The notes: a model not told the origin generated them from the letters alone. Positions 50,191 through 63,200 are shown, numbered from the stretch's first letter. The stretch: 64,000 nt of DNA from Helopsaltes ochotensis (GCA_013400155.1 VXBM01000143.1:1-64000), one strand, 5' to 3'. A program made the numbers and translations.

Positions 50191-53100
50191 ACAAAATCTA
50201 AAGGGAGAATGAGGGTAGATCTGCAGGAATATGCAGCACCACTATCTGATCCAAAACTACACATAACCCCAGACATTTCAAAAAGTGGTATCAATTCTAT
50301 CAGGTCAAAAATGGAGCACACTTGCTTTGGTCCTGGTATTTTTATCAGCCCCTCTTCAGCTAATTACTTTTTTCTTAATCACAGTTGAACTTACTCTCTA
50401 TTTTAATTCTTCCCTTAGAGGATCTACGAAGTGTTTTCTGCTATGCCCCTGTTTATGTCTTCACCCCAAGAGCAGAAGACATGACAGTGTGGTATAAAAG
50501 TTTTATTGGCCTGTATTTTGGCTGACCAAATTACTCATGAGCTGTGAACTCATGAATAAGTTATGAAAGTCATTACTACAAGTGCCAATAAAACCTTTTT
50601 TATATGGGATTGCCGTATATTCTACATATGCAACTTATTTTACAGGACAGGCAAAACTCTGTATAAGACACGTTTTAGAGAGTCTTAAAAATTTTTATGG
50701 GGACCATTTCTTCTCTCCTTGCAACTGCAAACCAGGCTTTAATTAAAATAAGCTATGCTGTAGTGTGCTCAGAGGTACAGAAGATTTAAAACATGTCTCA
50801 AACTTACTGCTGTCAGCTTTTACTTTCTCAGAACTCACAACACACCAGAAGGTGAAGGAAGTTCTGTCACCCTGGAAAATCATAGTTTTCCTTTTCCTAC
50901 AGGTGAAAAACTTCTGGAAACAATCCTGGATGGTCTTGCAGTTAGAAACCTCATGTTTATCAAAAATCCAGGACCAAATATGGTATATTCTGAACATTAA
51001 TCACTACAGTTTTCTAATGGAGGGGAAATTCCAAAAGGAAGAGACGGATATGTTAGGTTAAACTAGTTTTATCAGAAAAATACCAACTTTCTGATGACAC
51101 TTAAAAAGAAAATAATCAAATCCTAAGATGAGTCAGGAAAGTGTTAATAAGGATATCTATCCTGCTCCATTTTCATCTACCCTACAACTACAGGACTACA
51201 AGAGGGGAAAAAGGGCAAGAAGGATGAGTGTGTACAGGTACTTTTTTCTCCCTCAGGATTTACAAATCAGTCTAATTTTAGTCAACAAAATTGTGATAGA
51301 AAAGATGCTGCTTGATATACGAACCTGTTCAGCATTCCTCTCAGAGTTAAATGCTTGCAGGTATTTTTTTTCCTTGCTGAAATGTCACACAAAGGCTCAA
51401 ATCCCTAGGAGTTGGTAATTGGCATTGTTTTCAGGGAAGCTGCAGGCACACAGGTTGTAATTAAATATAAATATAGACAAATAGAGCTTTTTCCATCTGA
51501 ATGGATTATCTACTTTTTTTTTTTTTTTGTCAGTAAGGAATAAAACTAAGAATTTATCAGCACCCAAGATAGACCAGTCTGAAGTAAACAATCTGAGCTC
51601 TGAAAGTGCTTTCTTTCCCTCAGCAGCAGAGGCTCTCTCCACAGTGCTCCACCAGCTCTGGCATTTGCAGGCAGGCAGAGGTCAATCCAGCCCACAGACA
51701 CTAATCCTGCCTGCCAGCTTCACCAGCTCGCTCCACACACCACCATTTACACACACATGTAAAATTAGGCATCAAAGACCTCTTAAACTCAGCAGCATCA
51801 TTAATTCAGATCCTGCCAGGTCTGTGACTGCCGAGCGCACATCAGCAGTTAATTTGTCTGTGATTTTCTTTCTAGCAAGAGTAGCACTCAGCCAAGGACA
51901 GGGCTTCTGCTGATGCTGGATCTGCAGCATGGAGCACTTTTTGACATATTTGCTAGTTATGTAAAGATATTTCCTGGTGACTTTTTTTCCAGTTACCAGC
52001 TGCAGTACTGTAATACCCTCTGCTTGCCGAAGTGATTTGCCAGTGCTGTCAAAATACCGACATATCAAAGAGCAGGAGTGTAGAGATCAGCAGTCCTTGA
52101 TGATTGCTAGTTCTGTGTCCCCAGTGTAATTCTTTCTCAAGAAGCTTACAGGCACAATTTACTTAAGCTATTAGCAGTCATGTTTTGTCTTACTACCTTT
52201 CAGACTCTGAGATCTCAGCTGGACTCTTGTGCTCTTGCCCAGGGACTTTCAAGATGTATAGTATGGAGCCAGTGGGGGAAAGCAAAGAAATGCCAGACAT
52301 GTGCCACGCTCCTCCTGCTCTCCTGCATGGAGCAAAACCCCCGTCCTCCTGCCAGAGATCCCAGGGTCCTGCTGCAGAAAGGGGCTCCTCACCAAGCAAG
52401 ACAGGGAAGATGTGACAGGAAATAAAGGAATGGCACAATGTATCCAGCAGCTGAATGGATAAAAGCCCTGGTAAAGCGCTCCCTGTGCCCAGGCAGTCAA
52501 GGCAATTCAACCCTAGAAAAACTGGGCTGCTGCCTGAAGAGCCAGCAGTGACGTCCTCCCTGAAACTGATGGGAAATGCTCAGGTCACAGCACAGGACAG
52601 CAGGGACAGGTGGGGAGGGCACATTTTACATTTGACAGAGGGGCTGTGCTCTGTGTGTTACTGGCACGGACTGAAACCTGCTGGACAGCCATGCACACAT
52701 TTTCATGGATCCTGACTGACCCTCATGCAAACTCAGTGTGTGTCCTTTATGTTTCCAGTAGGAGGAAGCAGTCTGGGATTCTCACAGGCCAGGGCAACAC
52801 AGTACCCAAGCTATGGGCACGCACATGGAGCAATTTAGATTGTTCTCATAATGGCTGTTCCCACCAGACTCTTCTGAAAACGTGATCTCTAATCCTGATT
52901 TTTTTTTTTCTCCAACCTGCCGTCTTCTATCCTGTGCTTTGCCTCTTAATCTCCATCATGTGTCAGTGGAGATGGCCTCACTTCACCCCACAAGCAAGAG
53001 GGTTGACTGCTTCAGGAATTTCCTTTTATTTCCAGTTAAAGTGAAGTGACAGGGAACTGCACAACAAGGGAACAGAGCAGAGCACCGATGGTGTTGAACT

Positions 53101-53381
53101 GCACAAGCTGGAAGCACTTGGGAAGAGGGCTCCTTCAAGCATCTGTCACAGCAAGCTCTTATCATCTACAACTTGGGTACTTACATCTCAACTCGGCAAA
53201 GGAGGGGAGGGAAAGCAACGGGAAACATCTGAGTGACAGAGCTTTAGCAGAAGGTAAAGGAGGAGGCACAAAAATTGTTAGTGGGAAGGGAAGAACAGTA
53301 GGGAATTGGAGAACTGTGGAAAAGAACATTTACACTACACCAGGGAAACAAATCAAAAAAGTTTGCTTTTAAAACACACTA
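50191..53381. other. Non-coding DNA, no gene seen
   Basis: Unique sequence. A T-run with a following GTCAG lies at 51514-51532 and resembles a 3' splice site, but no exon can be recognised downstream. The CT/CA-rich part at 51640-51760 is ordinary. No gene supported. Confidence 0.45.
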
Positions 53382-53481
53382 AAAGTAAAAAATAGTCCAA
53401 ACAAACCAAAAACAACAGCAACAAAAACCCTCCAAAAAAACACATAGCAAAGCACCCCCAAAAAAGCAATAAAACAACAAC
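53382..53481. repeat. A/C-rich low-complexity tract
   Basis: About 100 bases of A-rich sequence with CAA, CCAAA and CCCCCAAAAAA units, similar in style to the tracts at 7551-7680 and 23858-23912. Confidence 0.85.
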
Positions 53482-54809
53482 TACACTTGGAAAAATAATG
53501 TTTAGAGCTATATGATGTCACTTAAGAATATCTGGGCATCCTAAATATTAGGCATTTTCTCCAAAACCCGAGTGATATTTGGGATGGTGTCTTGCTCTCT
53601 AAGTCCTGACCTCACTCACTTCAATAACACAATAAAAAAAGACATGCAAGACAGAAAACTTTCTTCTTTTCTGTGCGTTGTTCTGCAGCCTGATTCATGC
53701 CTGCTGTTTGTTTTGGTCTGTTCAGGTGCGGCCGTACCTGCAGCACAGTTTAGCAAAGCCCAGCCTGGCCCAGCAGATCCAGTGCAAGCTGAGCAGTAAT
53801 CCAGACACCAAAGCAAGGAGCTCAGCCCCAATTCACTCACCCTGGGCTCAAAGCTAAGCTACACCGTGTAACCTGTGCCCCACGCATTGCCATTGTGTTT
53901 TGCAGTTCAAAAATGCTGTTTTCTGGTTTTCCCTCCCAGTTTTACTTGCATGCACCCATAAAGATGGAAAATGAGTTGGAGGACGTGGAAAGAATGTTAA
54001 CATTTTACTTATGCCGCTTTTATTTATACCATGGTGACCCAAAATAACTTCCTCATATAGATGTGGCTGTAAACACTGGCTATATTTATGCCAATTATTC
54101 TGACTGACTCATTGATTTTTTTAAGGTAATTCTTCATAGGTTTAACACTTCCCTGAACTTTTCTAAAATCCAAAGTCCTGCCTGTCAAGTAGGGGCAGCC
54201 GCTACTTTGCTTGAAAGGAAAAGGTACTGAGGGGGCCAGGACTTGAGTAGCAAAAGTAATAGTTGTAACAATAAAGGAGAATCAATATCAGAGAGATGAA
54301 CTTGATCCAGCTTGTGATCATAGTCTGTGGTCAGTCTTAAGCAATGTGTTTGGGGAACAGTCCTTCAGAGATCTCAGCACTCCTTGTCAATACATAAGCA
54401 ACTCAGGAAAACACAAATCATCCTCCCAGGAGACAGTACTGAAAATACCCGTGATACACTCCCTATGTAGGGCAGCAGTCTTAGACTCCACAAAGGTTTT
54501 TCCAGCCCCTGGGGCTGATGCAGGCATGGTAGGCAGCAGCTCTGCCTGACGTTTCTTCAGACAAGCAACCAGCCTCTGCTTGCTTCTGCTCTAAATCTGG
54601 GGCACTTTATTCACTCCTCCCAACCGAATGCAAATCTGTCCCCAGAAAACCAGACTGAGCCACACTCGGCCACGGCCCCCCAAGGCAGCTCGTTCGTGAC
54701 AGAGCACATATACGCAGCGGAACATAATCTCAGTTAAGTCAAGGGTTTGCCTCAAGTCTGGAAAGACCAAGGAGTTATTCCAGATAAGGCACGTTATCTG
54801 TGATAGCTT
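53482..54809. other. Non-coding DNA, no gene seen
   Basis: Unique sequence with no recognised exon or repeat. It becomes GC-richer towards the CpG-rich block. Confidence 0.45.
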
Positions 54810-55100
54810 ATGGGAAGCAGACGCAGGCCCGCTGCATCCCAAGCTGCAGCGTTGATCCCTCACCCCCAGCCCCGCCCTGGCCGCGGCAGCCCCGCTGAGG
54901 GCAGCGCTCCCGAGCTCAGCACCAGGCTGGCAGTCAGAGCCCCGAGCCCCAGCCACCATCCCCTGATCCATATGGGCTCCAGCCGCCTCCCAGGCTGCGC
55001 AACAGATGGCTGCGCACAGCTGGGCGCGAAACGCTCCGGGAAACGTCAGCCAGCACCAGAGGGAAACAGAGACTCCCGGGACTCCCTCCGCAGCAAAGGG
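54810..55100. promoter_or_regulatory. Small CpG island with splice-donor-like end
   Basis: About 20 CpG dinucleotides by eye in 290 bases at roughly 65% G+C, set in CpG-poor surroundings. It includes gccgcggc around 54880, two gcgca sites, and aaacgtcagc (CRE-like, near 55042). On the plus strand the block ends at a good donor-like sequence, GTAAGC at 55101. Together this looks like a promoter with a short first exon on the plus strand. Long frames on both strands across it (151 to 203 codons) show no known domain and are not supported as proteins. Confidence 0.45.
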
Positions 55101-55560
55101 GTAAGCTACTGCTTGATCTTCCCAGAACCAGAGGGCAGGCAAGCCCTTCTGCTCTCCCACAGACACCCCTTGGAAGGTGGGCAGCGTTATCAAGAGACAC
55201 AAACGGTGAACAGACTTTGCAAAGTGTGTTCAAGAGAAAATGCAAACAAAGAAAAGGAAACCTAAAACCACCACTTTTATTCCACTCAGAATATGATTTC
55301 AATTCAAAACTGGCTTATAGTCCAGCACCAGGTGACATAAACCTTGATAGGTGTGCCTAAAACAACACCCTGAAGAATATTTTCACTGACTTCCTTAGCA
55401 GAAATATCTTTTATCAAACATTGTATCAACAAAACGAGATACATTTACAAGATTAAACTCAAAGGAGAACTATTGATTATGAATCACCTTCTCAAAAGAC
55501 AAAAAGAAAGATGAAAGGAGAAGAGCTAAAAAGCTAAAATGTGCCTGTGATAGAAGTACG
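55101..55560. other. Non-coding DNA, no gene seen
   Basis: AT-rich unique sequence downstream of the CpG-rich block. It would be the start of an intron if the donor at 55101 is used. Confidence 0.4.
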
Positions 55561-55588
55561 GTTTTTTGTTTTGTTTTGTTTTGTTTTT
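55561..55588. repeat. (TTTTG)n short tandem repeat
   Basis: Four to five TTTTG units in tandem form a simple pentanucleotide repeat. Confidence 0.9.
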
Positions 55589-56290
55589 ACGGGGTATGTT
55601 TCTGCATGCCTGAGACAAATCTGAAGTTAAACCAATGTTTAACATAGGCAGATGTTTGCCTTGGCCAGCCTGGCTAAGTCACTTCATGGCTTTGGTGGCA
55701 GGCAGGGAACGGCACCTCCTGAAAACTCCAAAGGGTGACGTCCCTGTGCAGAAGGGACTCTGGCAGCTGCTTTGGAGGAGTGAGCAGAACCAACAGACTC
55801 CACATCCAGGAGCACCTTCCGTGTGCAGCGGGGATTCCAGGTGGTTCCTAACCCCCGAGGAGCCCAGCAGCAGGCAGGGCTGGGGGCAGGAACTGGCAGC
55901 CATGCCCTGGGAAGGGGCTGGCTCCTGGGTCGGTACCAGCAAGGTGGGTGGCTGGACAGGGTCTGCGGAGCCGGATGGGGGACGGCACAAGGCTGCCACA
56001 GGGGACAGCTGAGGCAAGAACGCTTTCACAAACCTTCCTGCAGCTCTCAGGATTTCAGCAGGGGTAAATTCAGTTGGGGTAGGGTGGCAGGAATGCTGGA
56101 AATAGCAGCCTGCTTAGAGTGGGGGAGGAGTCTGCACAGCAGTGGGGCTCTCCCAGTGGGGCTCTCCCAGCCTCAGGAATTAAGCACAGTTAGCAAGGTC
56201 CTTAGGCAGGCACAGCTTGGGAAAGAATCCCAGGTCAAAGTCCCAGGCTGGTGTGGCTTGGGTGGGTGAAATCTGCTCACCCAGTATAAA
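55589..56290. other. GC-rich non-coding DNA with a 14-bp tandem duplication
   Basis: The sequence is GC-rich (55700-56020) with moderate CpG content. At 56141-56168 a 14-base unit, agtggggctctccc, is repeated twice exactly in tandem. Overlapping frames in several phases are the consequence of composition, and no gene is recognised. Confidence 0.5.
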
Positions 56291-56612
56291 TCACAGAATC
56301 ATTAAAGCTGGAGAAGAATTCTCAGCTCTCTGAGTCCCACACAGATGTGTTGACCATTAAACCATGTCCCCAGGTGCCACATCCACCTGCCTTATGAATG
56401 CTGCCACCACTTCCCTGAGCTGCTTGTTCCAATGCCTGATCACCTTTTCAGAGAAGAAATTTCCCCTAATTTCCAATCTAAACATACCCTGGCACAACTT
56501 GAGTCCATTTCCTCTCCTCCTGTCACTTGTTACTGACACTGAGCTCGACCTCTGGTACTTCTAGAGAGCAATAAGGTACCACTAAGGTCTCCTCCAGGCA
56601 GGAGAAAAGGAG
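56291..56612 (-). mobile_element. CR1 LINE fragment, 5'-truncated, minus strand
   Basis: The region is the reverse complement of a CR1 3' end: tcacagaatcattaaagctgg at the 3' terminus, then ccatgtccccaggtgccaca, then cttgttccaatgcctgatca, then ttcagagaagaaatttcccc with ctaatttccaatctaaacat, then cttgagtccatttcctctcc and agagcaataaggtacc, ending around aggagaaaaggaggc. It differs from the copy at 42504-43102 in ways typical of a separate, older CR1 subfamily. About 320 bases remain and nothing is intact. Confidence 0.95.
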
Positions 56613-57221
56613 GCCCAAAAGGAGCACACAGAGGCAGATTTCCTGGATTTTAGTGCTTTTCTTTCTTTGCCACTCTGCTTTTCTTCCTCTAACCCTTCAA
56701 TTAACAAATATGGAGTAGAGAAGTCCTGTATGTTGCTGCCTCACTTTTATTTATGGCTAGTGCCAACTTGCAGTTGTGTTGACTATTTTCCCTAGGAATG
56801 GAATCTCACTCATGTTACAGCCAGTCAGTTTCCAGCAAGCTGACAGACAATGAATGCTTCCTCATCTACTAAAAACCACACATTTAGCCAGCTAACAAAC
56901 GTGATTTCCTAAACACAGCAGACAATACATTGAGAACCCCGTGAGTGCGCCTCACATCTGAGAAGATTTGCTGATAAATAACAATGCACTTAGAGTTTCC
57001 ATTGTGTGCTTTTTGATACAATTTTAAGCAAGAGATTGGGATGTTTTGTTCCTGAACAAGGCTTGGATACCTCTCCAACAGCTGAGAGACCACAGAGAGC
57101 TGAGGAAGCAAAGGGTCAGGCTGTTTAGCTTCCAACAAGCTCCTTGAAAGCTCTTGAAATTTCATTTGCTTTCAAGGAAAACATTCAGTGGGGAAGAGAT
57201 TGACTTTCCTGACCAGCTCGT
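56613..57221. other. Non-coding DNA, no gene seen
   Basis: Unique sequence. A 93-codon minus-strand frame (56884-57165) has a leucine-rich, helix-like composition but matches no family I recognise and lacks supporting context. Confidence 0.4.
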
Positions 57222-57292
57222 ATTGCCAGCTCTGGCACCGACCCTGCTGTGAGACCTTTTGCAAGGCTTTGTTTCCCTGTGTCCTCTCTGAC
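57222..57292 (+). mobile_element. Possible MIR-like SINE remnant
   Basis: The segment attgccagctctggcaccga, then ccctgctgtgagacctt, then ttgcaaggctttgtttccct and gtgtcctc follows, in order and spacing, the core of the ancient amniote MIR SINE (cagctctgccactgac, ctgctgtgtgacctt, gggcaagtcactt, cctctctgtgcctc). If correct it is an old fragment of about 70 bases, of the sort sometimes kept as regulatory sequence. The call is by eye and may be coincidence. Confidence 0.4.
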
Positions 57293-59242
57293 ACTTCACA
57301 AGTTTTTCTTATTTAGAAACAAGTTCTTCAGGAGGCTTTTTCTCAGCACATATTTTTGCAAGTCTTGGCACAACTCATCTTTAATGTCTAGATGATGTCA
57401 AATAACACCACTGTGACACTGCAGTGTTGAGAGCAACACCCAGGCAAGGTTGCATCCGCCAGGAACTCTCACCAGCAGCCCCTCCACTGCTCAGGCTGGG
57501 GCCAGTCTCAGCACAACGCCTTTCCCATGCCTGAAGAGCCCAGGATTTGCAGACACTGACCAAACACGCCCTTGGGTGGTGTCAGAGTTTAACCAAACAG
57601 CAGAAGAGAGGAAATGGCTGCCAGCCAAAGTCTCCCAAGCTTGCAAAGAGAAAAGTCCTTCCCTTCAGCTTCCCATGGCTGCACTCATTAATTATCCCAT
57701 TTATTTCTGTGGAGGGTATACCAGTAACCTGTGCATCTTCTGCAATTACATGAACGTGGTTGGTTTTGTACTAATTGCTCTTTTCCAGAAATTTGTACGT
57801 GGCTGGCAAAAAAACCAAAACAAACCAATGAAGTCAAAACGATTGATCTGAGTTACATCCAAAACTGGATGCAGAAAAGCACAGTGGACCTAATTTGGCT
57901 TCATTTTGTGCATGATCAGGCTGCCTTAATTTTGGCAGGAATTAGCCCAGTGCTGGGATTGCTGGAGCCTGTCACTGTGCATAAACAACCCTGGGCAAGA
58001 GCCTGAGCCCTACGTTGCACTTCTTTATGTGACACAAAGGCAGTGGGAGCGCGCTTCGCCTCCTTGCAAAAGGCACACACAAAAAGACATAGCCCTACTT
58101 AAAGGAAAATTAACGGCATCTTTTCTCTCACCACCAGTTCTGTGGTTACTTGAAGAGCAGATGGCAGAGCTGTGTGCAGCAGCTCTGCTCCTAGCCAGGG
58201 CCTTTGGAAGCACAGGGCAAGGGATCCCAAGGACAGGCAGCTGTCCTTAAGTGCAACGGGATTCCTGCTCTCCCTTGTCCTGCCCTGGCAGAGCAGCCCT
58301 TTCCCCAAACTCCTATTGAGAATAAAAGGAATGAAGTCTAATGTAAACACAGTTAAACAACTTTTTTACTTTTTTTTGTTCGTAGGACTTTTAGAAGAAC
58401 CGTTAATTCAGACAAAATGCTACTTCAGTAACAGGGACACACCAACAATATTTCTTTAACCACCCTCACCTCTCTCTGCTAAGAGCACTGGTGCAAGATT
58501 GCTGTGCCCTCAAATAACCCTTCCTGAACCAGAGGGAAAGAAAATAAGCTAATTTCCATTACAAGTGCTCTCCATTTTAAATTTTTTTTAAACTCCAAAT
58601 GCAGCCTAAATAGTGCATGAAGTTCTGCTGAGAAGGTAAACACGTTAGCGATGACTTTTGTGTTGCAAAGGTGACTAAGGCAGGATGTTGGATAACTTAC
58701 TTATAATCCAACAAGAAACATCTTATACTGCAAAAATGGCTTATTGCAATCTTTGTACATAGTCCCTGAATCCTCTGAAATCTGAAAAAGCCAAAAGCAG
58801 CAAACACTTCCTACAGCTCTCATGCCCCTCTTTTCTTCATTCTCTCAGCAAACTTTAGGAAATCTTCATCTTGGCATTTTTTTCCCCTCTCATAATTTAT
58901 ATGACCCAGTGAGCATCTTCCAGAATTCATGGAATTAAAGAAAAGTCTGACTAGACAAGTTTCAAACTGTTTGAACAAGTGTCTCAACAGAAATGCAAAA
59001 GAGAACAAGCTATGGAAGTTTAATTTTTGTTCTTGCTGCATTTCTATCAGCAATTCTTCCTTTGCCCCCTGGCTGCACTCACACATTTATCATCAAATAT
59101 TTTCACTGTGTTATCAACAAGCTGTGAATGAGGTGACTTGTTCTGCCTGCTTATCCTCCTGCTGTATTTTAACAAAAGCAGAGATTTGCAAAGACAACCC
59201 GCAATGCTAAATGCCCGTTCTTCTTTCAGCTTTCCTTCCATC
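57293..59242. other. Non-coding DNA, no gene seen
   Basis: Unique sequence with no recognised exon, RNA gene or repeat. A T-run lies at about 58360-58377. Confidence 0.45.
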
Positions 59243-59303
59243 ATGCAAAGGATCTAAGCCAGACATCATGGAAATGCATATTTCCATCTGTCCCATATGC
59301 ATG
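59243..59303. promoter_or_regulatory. Cluster of octamer-like (POU) motifs
   Basis: Within 61 bases there are three octamer-like sites: atgcaaag (59243-59250), the inverted repeat atggaaat-gcat-atttccat (59268-59287) holding ATGCATAT, and catatgcatg (59294-59303). Such clusters are typical of enhancers bound by POU-domain factors. The non-repetitive, AT-rich sequence downstream to about 59480 could be part of the same element. The assignment rests on motifs only. Confidence 0.35.
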
Positions 59304-60237
59304 TTCTGAGATGTACTTGCTTGCCAAGATCACTGGATTATTTGCCATCTTCTAATTGCTGCTTGCCTGCTGTCTTTGACCACTCATTGTACTGAAGCCC
59401 TTTCAGTGATTTCTGCAAAGATGCTTTGCAGGAATAATTTGTGTGCTGGATGCTTTCTTATAATTTCTTAACTACATAGATTCCATATTCCACTAATTTA
59501 TGACTGAAATCCAGGAGGAAACATAAATAATTTAGCAAAGCCCCAAACCCCCTTGATTTTTAACTTTTGGGTGGTCCTTGACACCAACATCAGCCGACAT
59601 CTCTGACGTTGGCTGGGAACACATAGCTACTCTGTGTGGTGGTAAACGTTCTCTTATCACTACTTGAACTTACTGAAGGGGTTTGTGCTTTGATCATAAG
59701 AAATAAATGAGCTTGGACTCAGTTGGGGACCAAGCTGGGGACTTGCAAGATGAACAAGTGGCATGGCAACCAACTACAGAACACCTATGGGGCTGAAATG
59801 GCAATCTGAAACCTGTTTTGTTTTTCTTTTTCCCCATCACTGCAAATTTCCCCATGACTTCTTTTAAATACATTCCTTACTATAGCAACAATTATTTTTT
59901 ATGCCTTTCACAATAACTGAGAAAATCACTGCCATTCATTCCCTTTGTGGGAGCTGCACAAGTGGGAAATATTGATTTCTTTGCATTTTGTTCGGCTTGG
60001 CATTACTGCTTGGCATGTTTCTGCTTTCATCTCTCATCCCCACTGTACTCTACATTTCTAGTAGTCGAGCACTACTGAGCATTGTCATACCTACATAATC
60101 ACATTTAGCTCCAAATACACTTCTTGGGCATCTGGAAAGAGTGACTGCTTTTAGTAATGAATGTGCTTACCACAACCCTGAGCTGCCTGAGAACATCAAA
60201 TGTATAGGATTTTAAACATCTTTTATTGAGCTTTACC
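59304..60237. other. Non-coding DNA, no gene seen
   Basis: Unique AT-rich sequence. No gene or repeat recognised. Confidence 0.45.
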
Positions 60238-60279
60238 AAAAAAAAAAAAAAAAAAAGGGAGAGAGAGAGAGAGAGAAAT
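60238..60279. repeat. Poly(A) followed by (GA)n microsatellite
   Basis: Twenty adenines followed by about eight GA units form a compound simple repeat. Confidence 0.9.
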
Positions 60280-63200
60280 TATTAACTTCTGACACACATG
60301 CAACTCAGAGTAAGGTAGATCATAGAAGAGAGAAAAAATCCACTAAAACCTTGACCAGCTGTCCTCCCACCTGCTTTGTCATTTCAGGCAGATTCATTGC
60401 ATGGTTTTATTTGTTCAATAACATTCTGAACCACTAGACACTGTGCAGTGCACTTTGGACCCTAATAAAGCTCTGCCGCCACCTCTGAAGCCAATGTCCT
60501 GGCTGCCCTCTCCCCCTCACTGAAATGATCTCCAGTAAAAGTTATGCCATCCAGCTCTGCCCCACGTTCCTCACATCCCCATGGACATTTTTCCCCTTCC
60601 ATGCAGGTGTAGGAGATCCCTGGAGGGCTGTGGTGAGCAGGAGCACCCCTTGCCCCGCTCACCCTGACGCTTGTGCAAGGGATGGTGGCAGAACGGTGCG
60701 AACAAAACTGTTCCGGCCTTGGTGAGAATGTACCTATCACAAGGAATAACATAGCCTCAGGCTCCTTGTCAAGAAAAAGGAAATACAGCCCGCAACGAGC
60801 TTGAAAACCTTATAAAAATTAAATGCAATCAGGAAATAAAAGTCTGTTCAAAAAAGGAAGAAAGAAATCTCCCTTTACACCTCTGCGCAGGCCACCCCGC
60901 CTGTGTGCCTTGCCATCTGCACAATAATGAGGAAAAGCTTTTGTTTTGTGCAGGTGCCCACCAGCAGTATGGTGTCTGAGAAACACTCATCTATTAGCCA
61001 AGACATGAGTAACATCCACAAGATGTAGCCTGAGAGGCTGAGAAGCTTTATTGTTGATAACCTGCCAGTGTGAGGCCTTGCTTCCCAAAAATAGATCGGG
61101 GAGCATCAAAGCTCCTTCCAGTGCAGACAACATCTGGAGCCATTTGCACCTATTAATTTTGGAGCAAAGTCAGGAAGAAAGAGCAGGTTTTTCAACTCTC
61201 AAGGCAAATATTTATTTATTTGCCTAGATCCTGAACGAGTGGTAACTTTAACCAACCCCACCCGGGTCAAGGGTGAAAGAATTGGGTCACACCCAATGCA
61301 AGCAGCTTCCTGGGTCAATTGATGGATTTTCCACACACCACAAATCACAAAATTCTATCTACCCTGGGATGAAACTCACCAGCTGCCATTCTCACAGATA
61401 TATTCCAGTTTATCATTTAGGCAATTTTTAAGTTATCGAGCCACACCTGTGCTGGATGCTGCCCATGCAGAGCGACTCTGCTTTGCCCTGGCACCACTGC
61501 CCAGCCCTGAGCTATCATCCCTGCACTGGTCAGTGCCAGGGTGCAGGTTCATCAGGAGCTCTGCCATGGCATCACATGGCACCAGGACAATTACTAACAG
61601 GCGCTTTCTCAAGTTCAACAAATGTAATTGTCCTTGTTTTACCTTTTACTGTATGTTGATTCCCCCTCCCCCTTTATTTTAGCAGTTCCAGCTAAGTTTT
61701 GACTTCCCAGGTTTTTCCTTCCTTTGAACCAAGAAAGCATTGGAGCAGTAGTTCCAAATATTGCTGCAGTCAGTGATGCTTTAGAGTTTATTTTGCATCC
61801 TTTTATGAGCATGTCTTGAGTATACAGTGTTCTTCTTGACTTTTAAAGATTCAGCCTTTAATTTGAGAAATGTTTGTGGTTTAGCTTTTATCTTTTAATT
61901 TTACTCATTTTTTTACATCTGTTAAAATAGTTCGAAGGAATGTATTACCATTTCTACACTTTTATTTAGATTTGGGGTATTTCTAAACAGACTGTGTAGC
62001 TGCTGTTGGGTTTTCCCCTCCATTTTTCCTTAACCCACCCCCCAAAACTTCCACTTGCAGTTCAAAGCACTGTTTAAACACTTTCCTTATCTCCTCAGCC
62101 TTCTCCATAATTTTTAAGATCAGTGAAGGACTTACAACTCAAAACTCAGGCTCCATAACAGCATCATAAAAGGAGAAAAAAAATAGGAAAAAGAAAAAGA
62201 GGGTCAGAGAGAGGCCCAAGTTCTCCCTGAGTGGGAGGTTCACCAAACCAGTGTAATCTGTGCTCCCTCCCCAGGCACTGCAATTCTTTGCTTCTCCCAT
62301 TAACAACAGCCGAGGTACAAATCAAGTAACACATGATCCATCATTAATAACAGGAAATAACCACAGCTCCTCTCTACCTGACTTTAAAAGCAGGACCTTA
62401 ATAGAAAAGAGAGTGACCAAAATCACACCAATTTACCAGCACTTTATCAGTGCCAAAGTGTAGCTCAGGGTTTCTTCACTCTGTCAGAGCCAACATCCAT
62501 TGCCTAGTTTCAAAAGCAGGTACCTAAATTTCCTGTGTAGCCAGAGGAGATAGGTAGGAAACACAGACACTATTCAGAGCACCGCAGTTCAGTGCTGACA
62601 AGATAAACCCACACATTTTTGATGCCATCTAAAGCTGTCATGTCAGTGTCTGCCCTCTAAAAAGCCCTCGAGAGAATATTCTTCACTTACATGGGACATG
62701 TTACTGCAAAGCAGTGGAATAATACCTGCTGCTTCTAACGCAGATGGCCCTGCCAGAAACACCATGGAAGCAAGATACTCTTCTTCATTAAAACAAAGAA
62801 GGTCCCAGGTGTCATGCCTGATGTTAAATTTTCTTGTGTATGGAAATCTCCCATGTTATTCTGTGACTGAGCAAATCCTCCTGTGCAATACCAAGACACA
62901 ACACTGAGTTAGAGACAGGAGGAGGAGGAAGCTGTGCCTTGCCTAGCACAGACCATAGCACGAACACTTGGCAGCTTCTGTGTGCCTTCTGCAGGGCACC
63001 TTTCCTCCTCAGTTTATTTCACACCTGCACCCGTGCCAAGGAGCTTTTTCAATTCTGCACTGGTCCTAAGTTCTGGTTCGACAACTCTCTAAGCTGAAAT
63101 AATTTATTTATCTAGAGAGCAGCTCTTTCTGCCCTGTTGAAAACATTCAGTTCCTGTCTGGCCTTATCCTGCAACAGGGAGGAAAGGACAAGTCATCTCC

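Noticed and set aside
54591..55202. 203-codon minus-strand frame
   Set aside because: It overlaps 151- and 122-codon frames in other phases across the CpG-rich block; low-complexity composition and no family features.
56141..56168. 14-bp tandem duplication as a functional repeat
   Set aside because: Only two units; most likely replication slippage.
56884..57165. 93-codon leucine-rich minus-strand frame
   Set aside because: Helix-like composition only, with no family resemblance, promoter or splice context.
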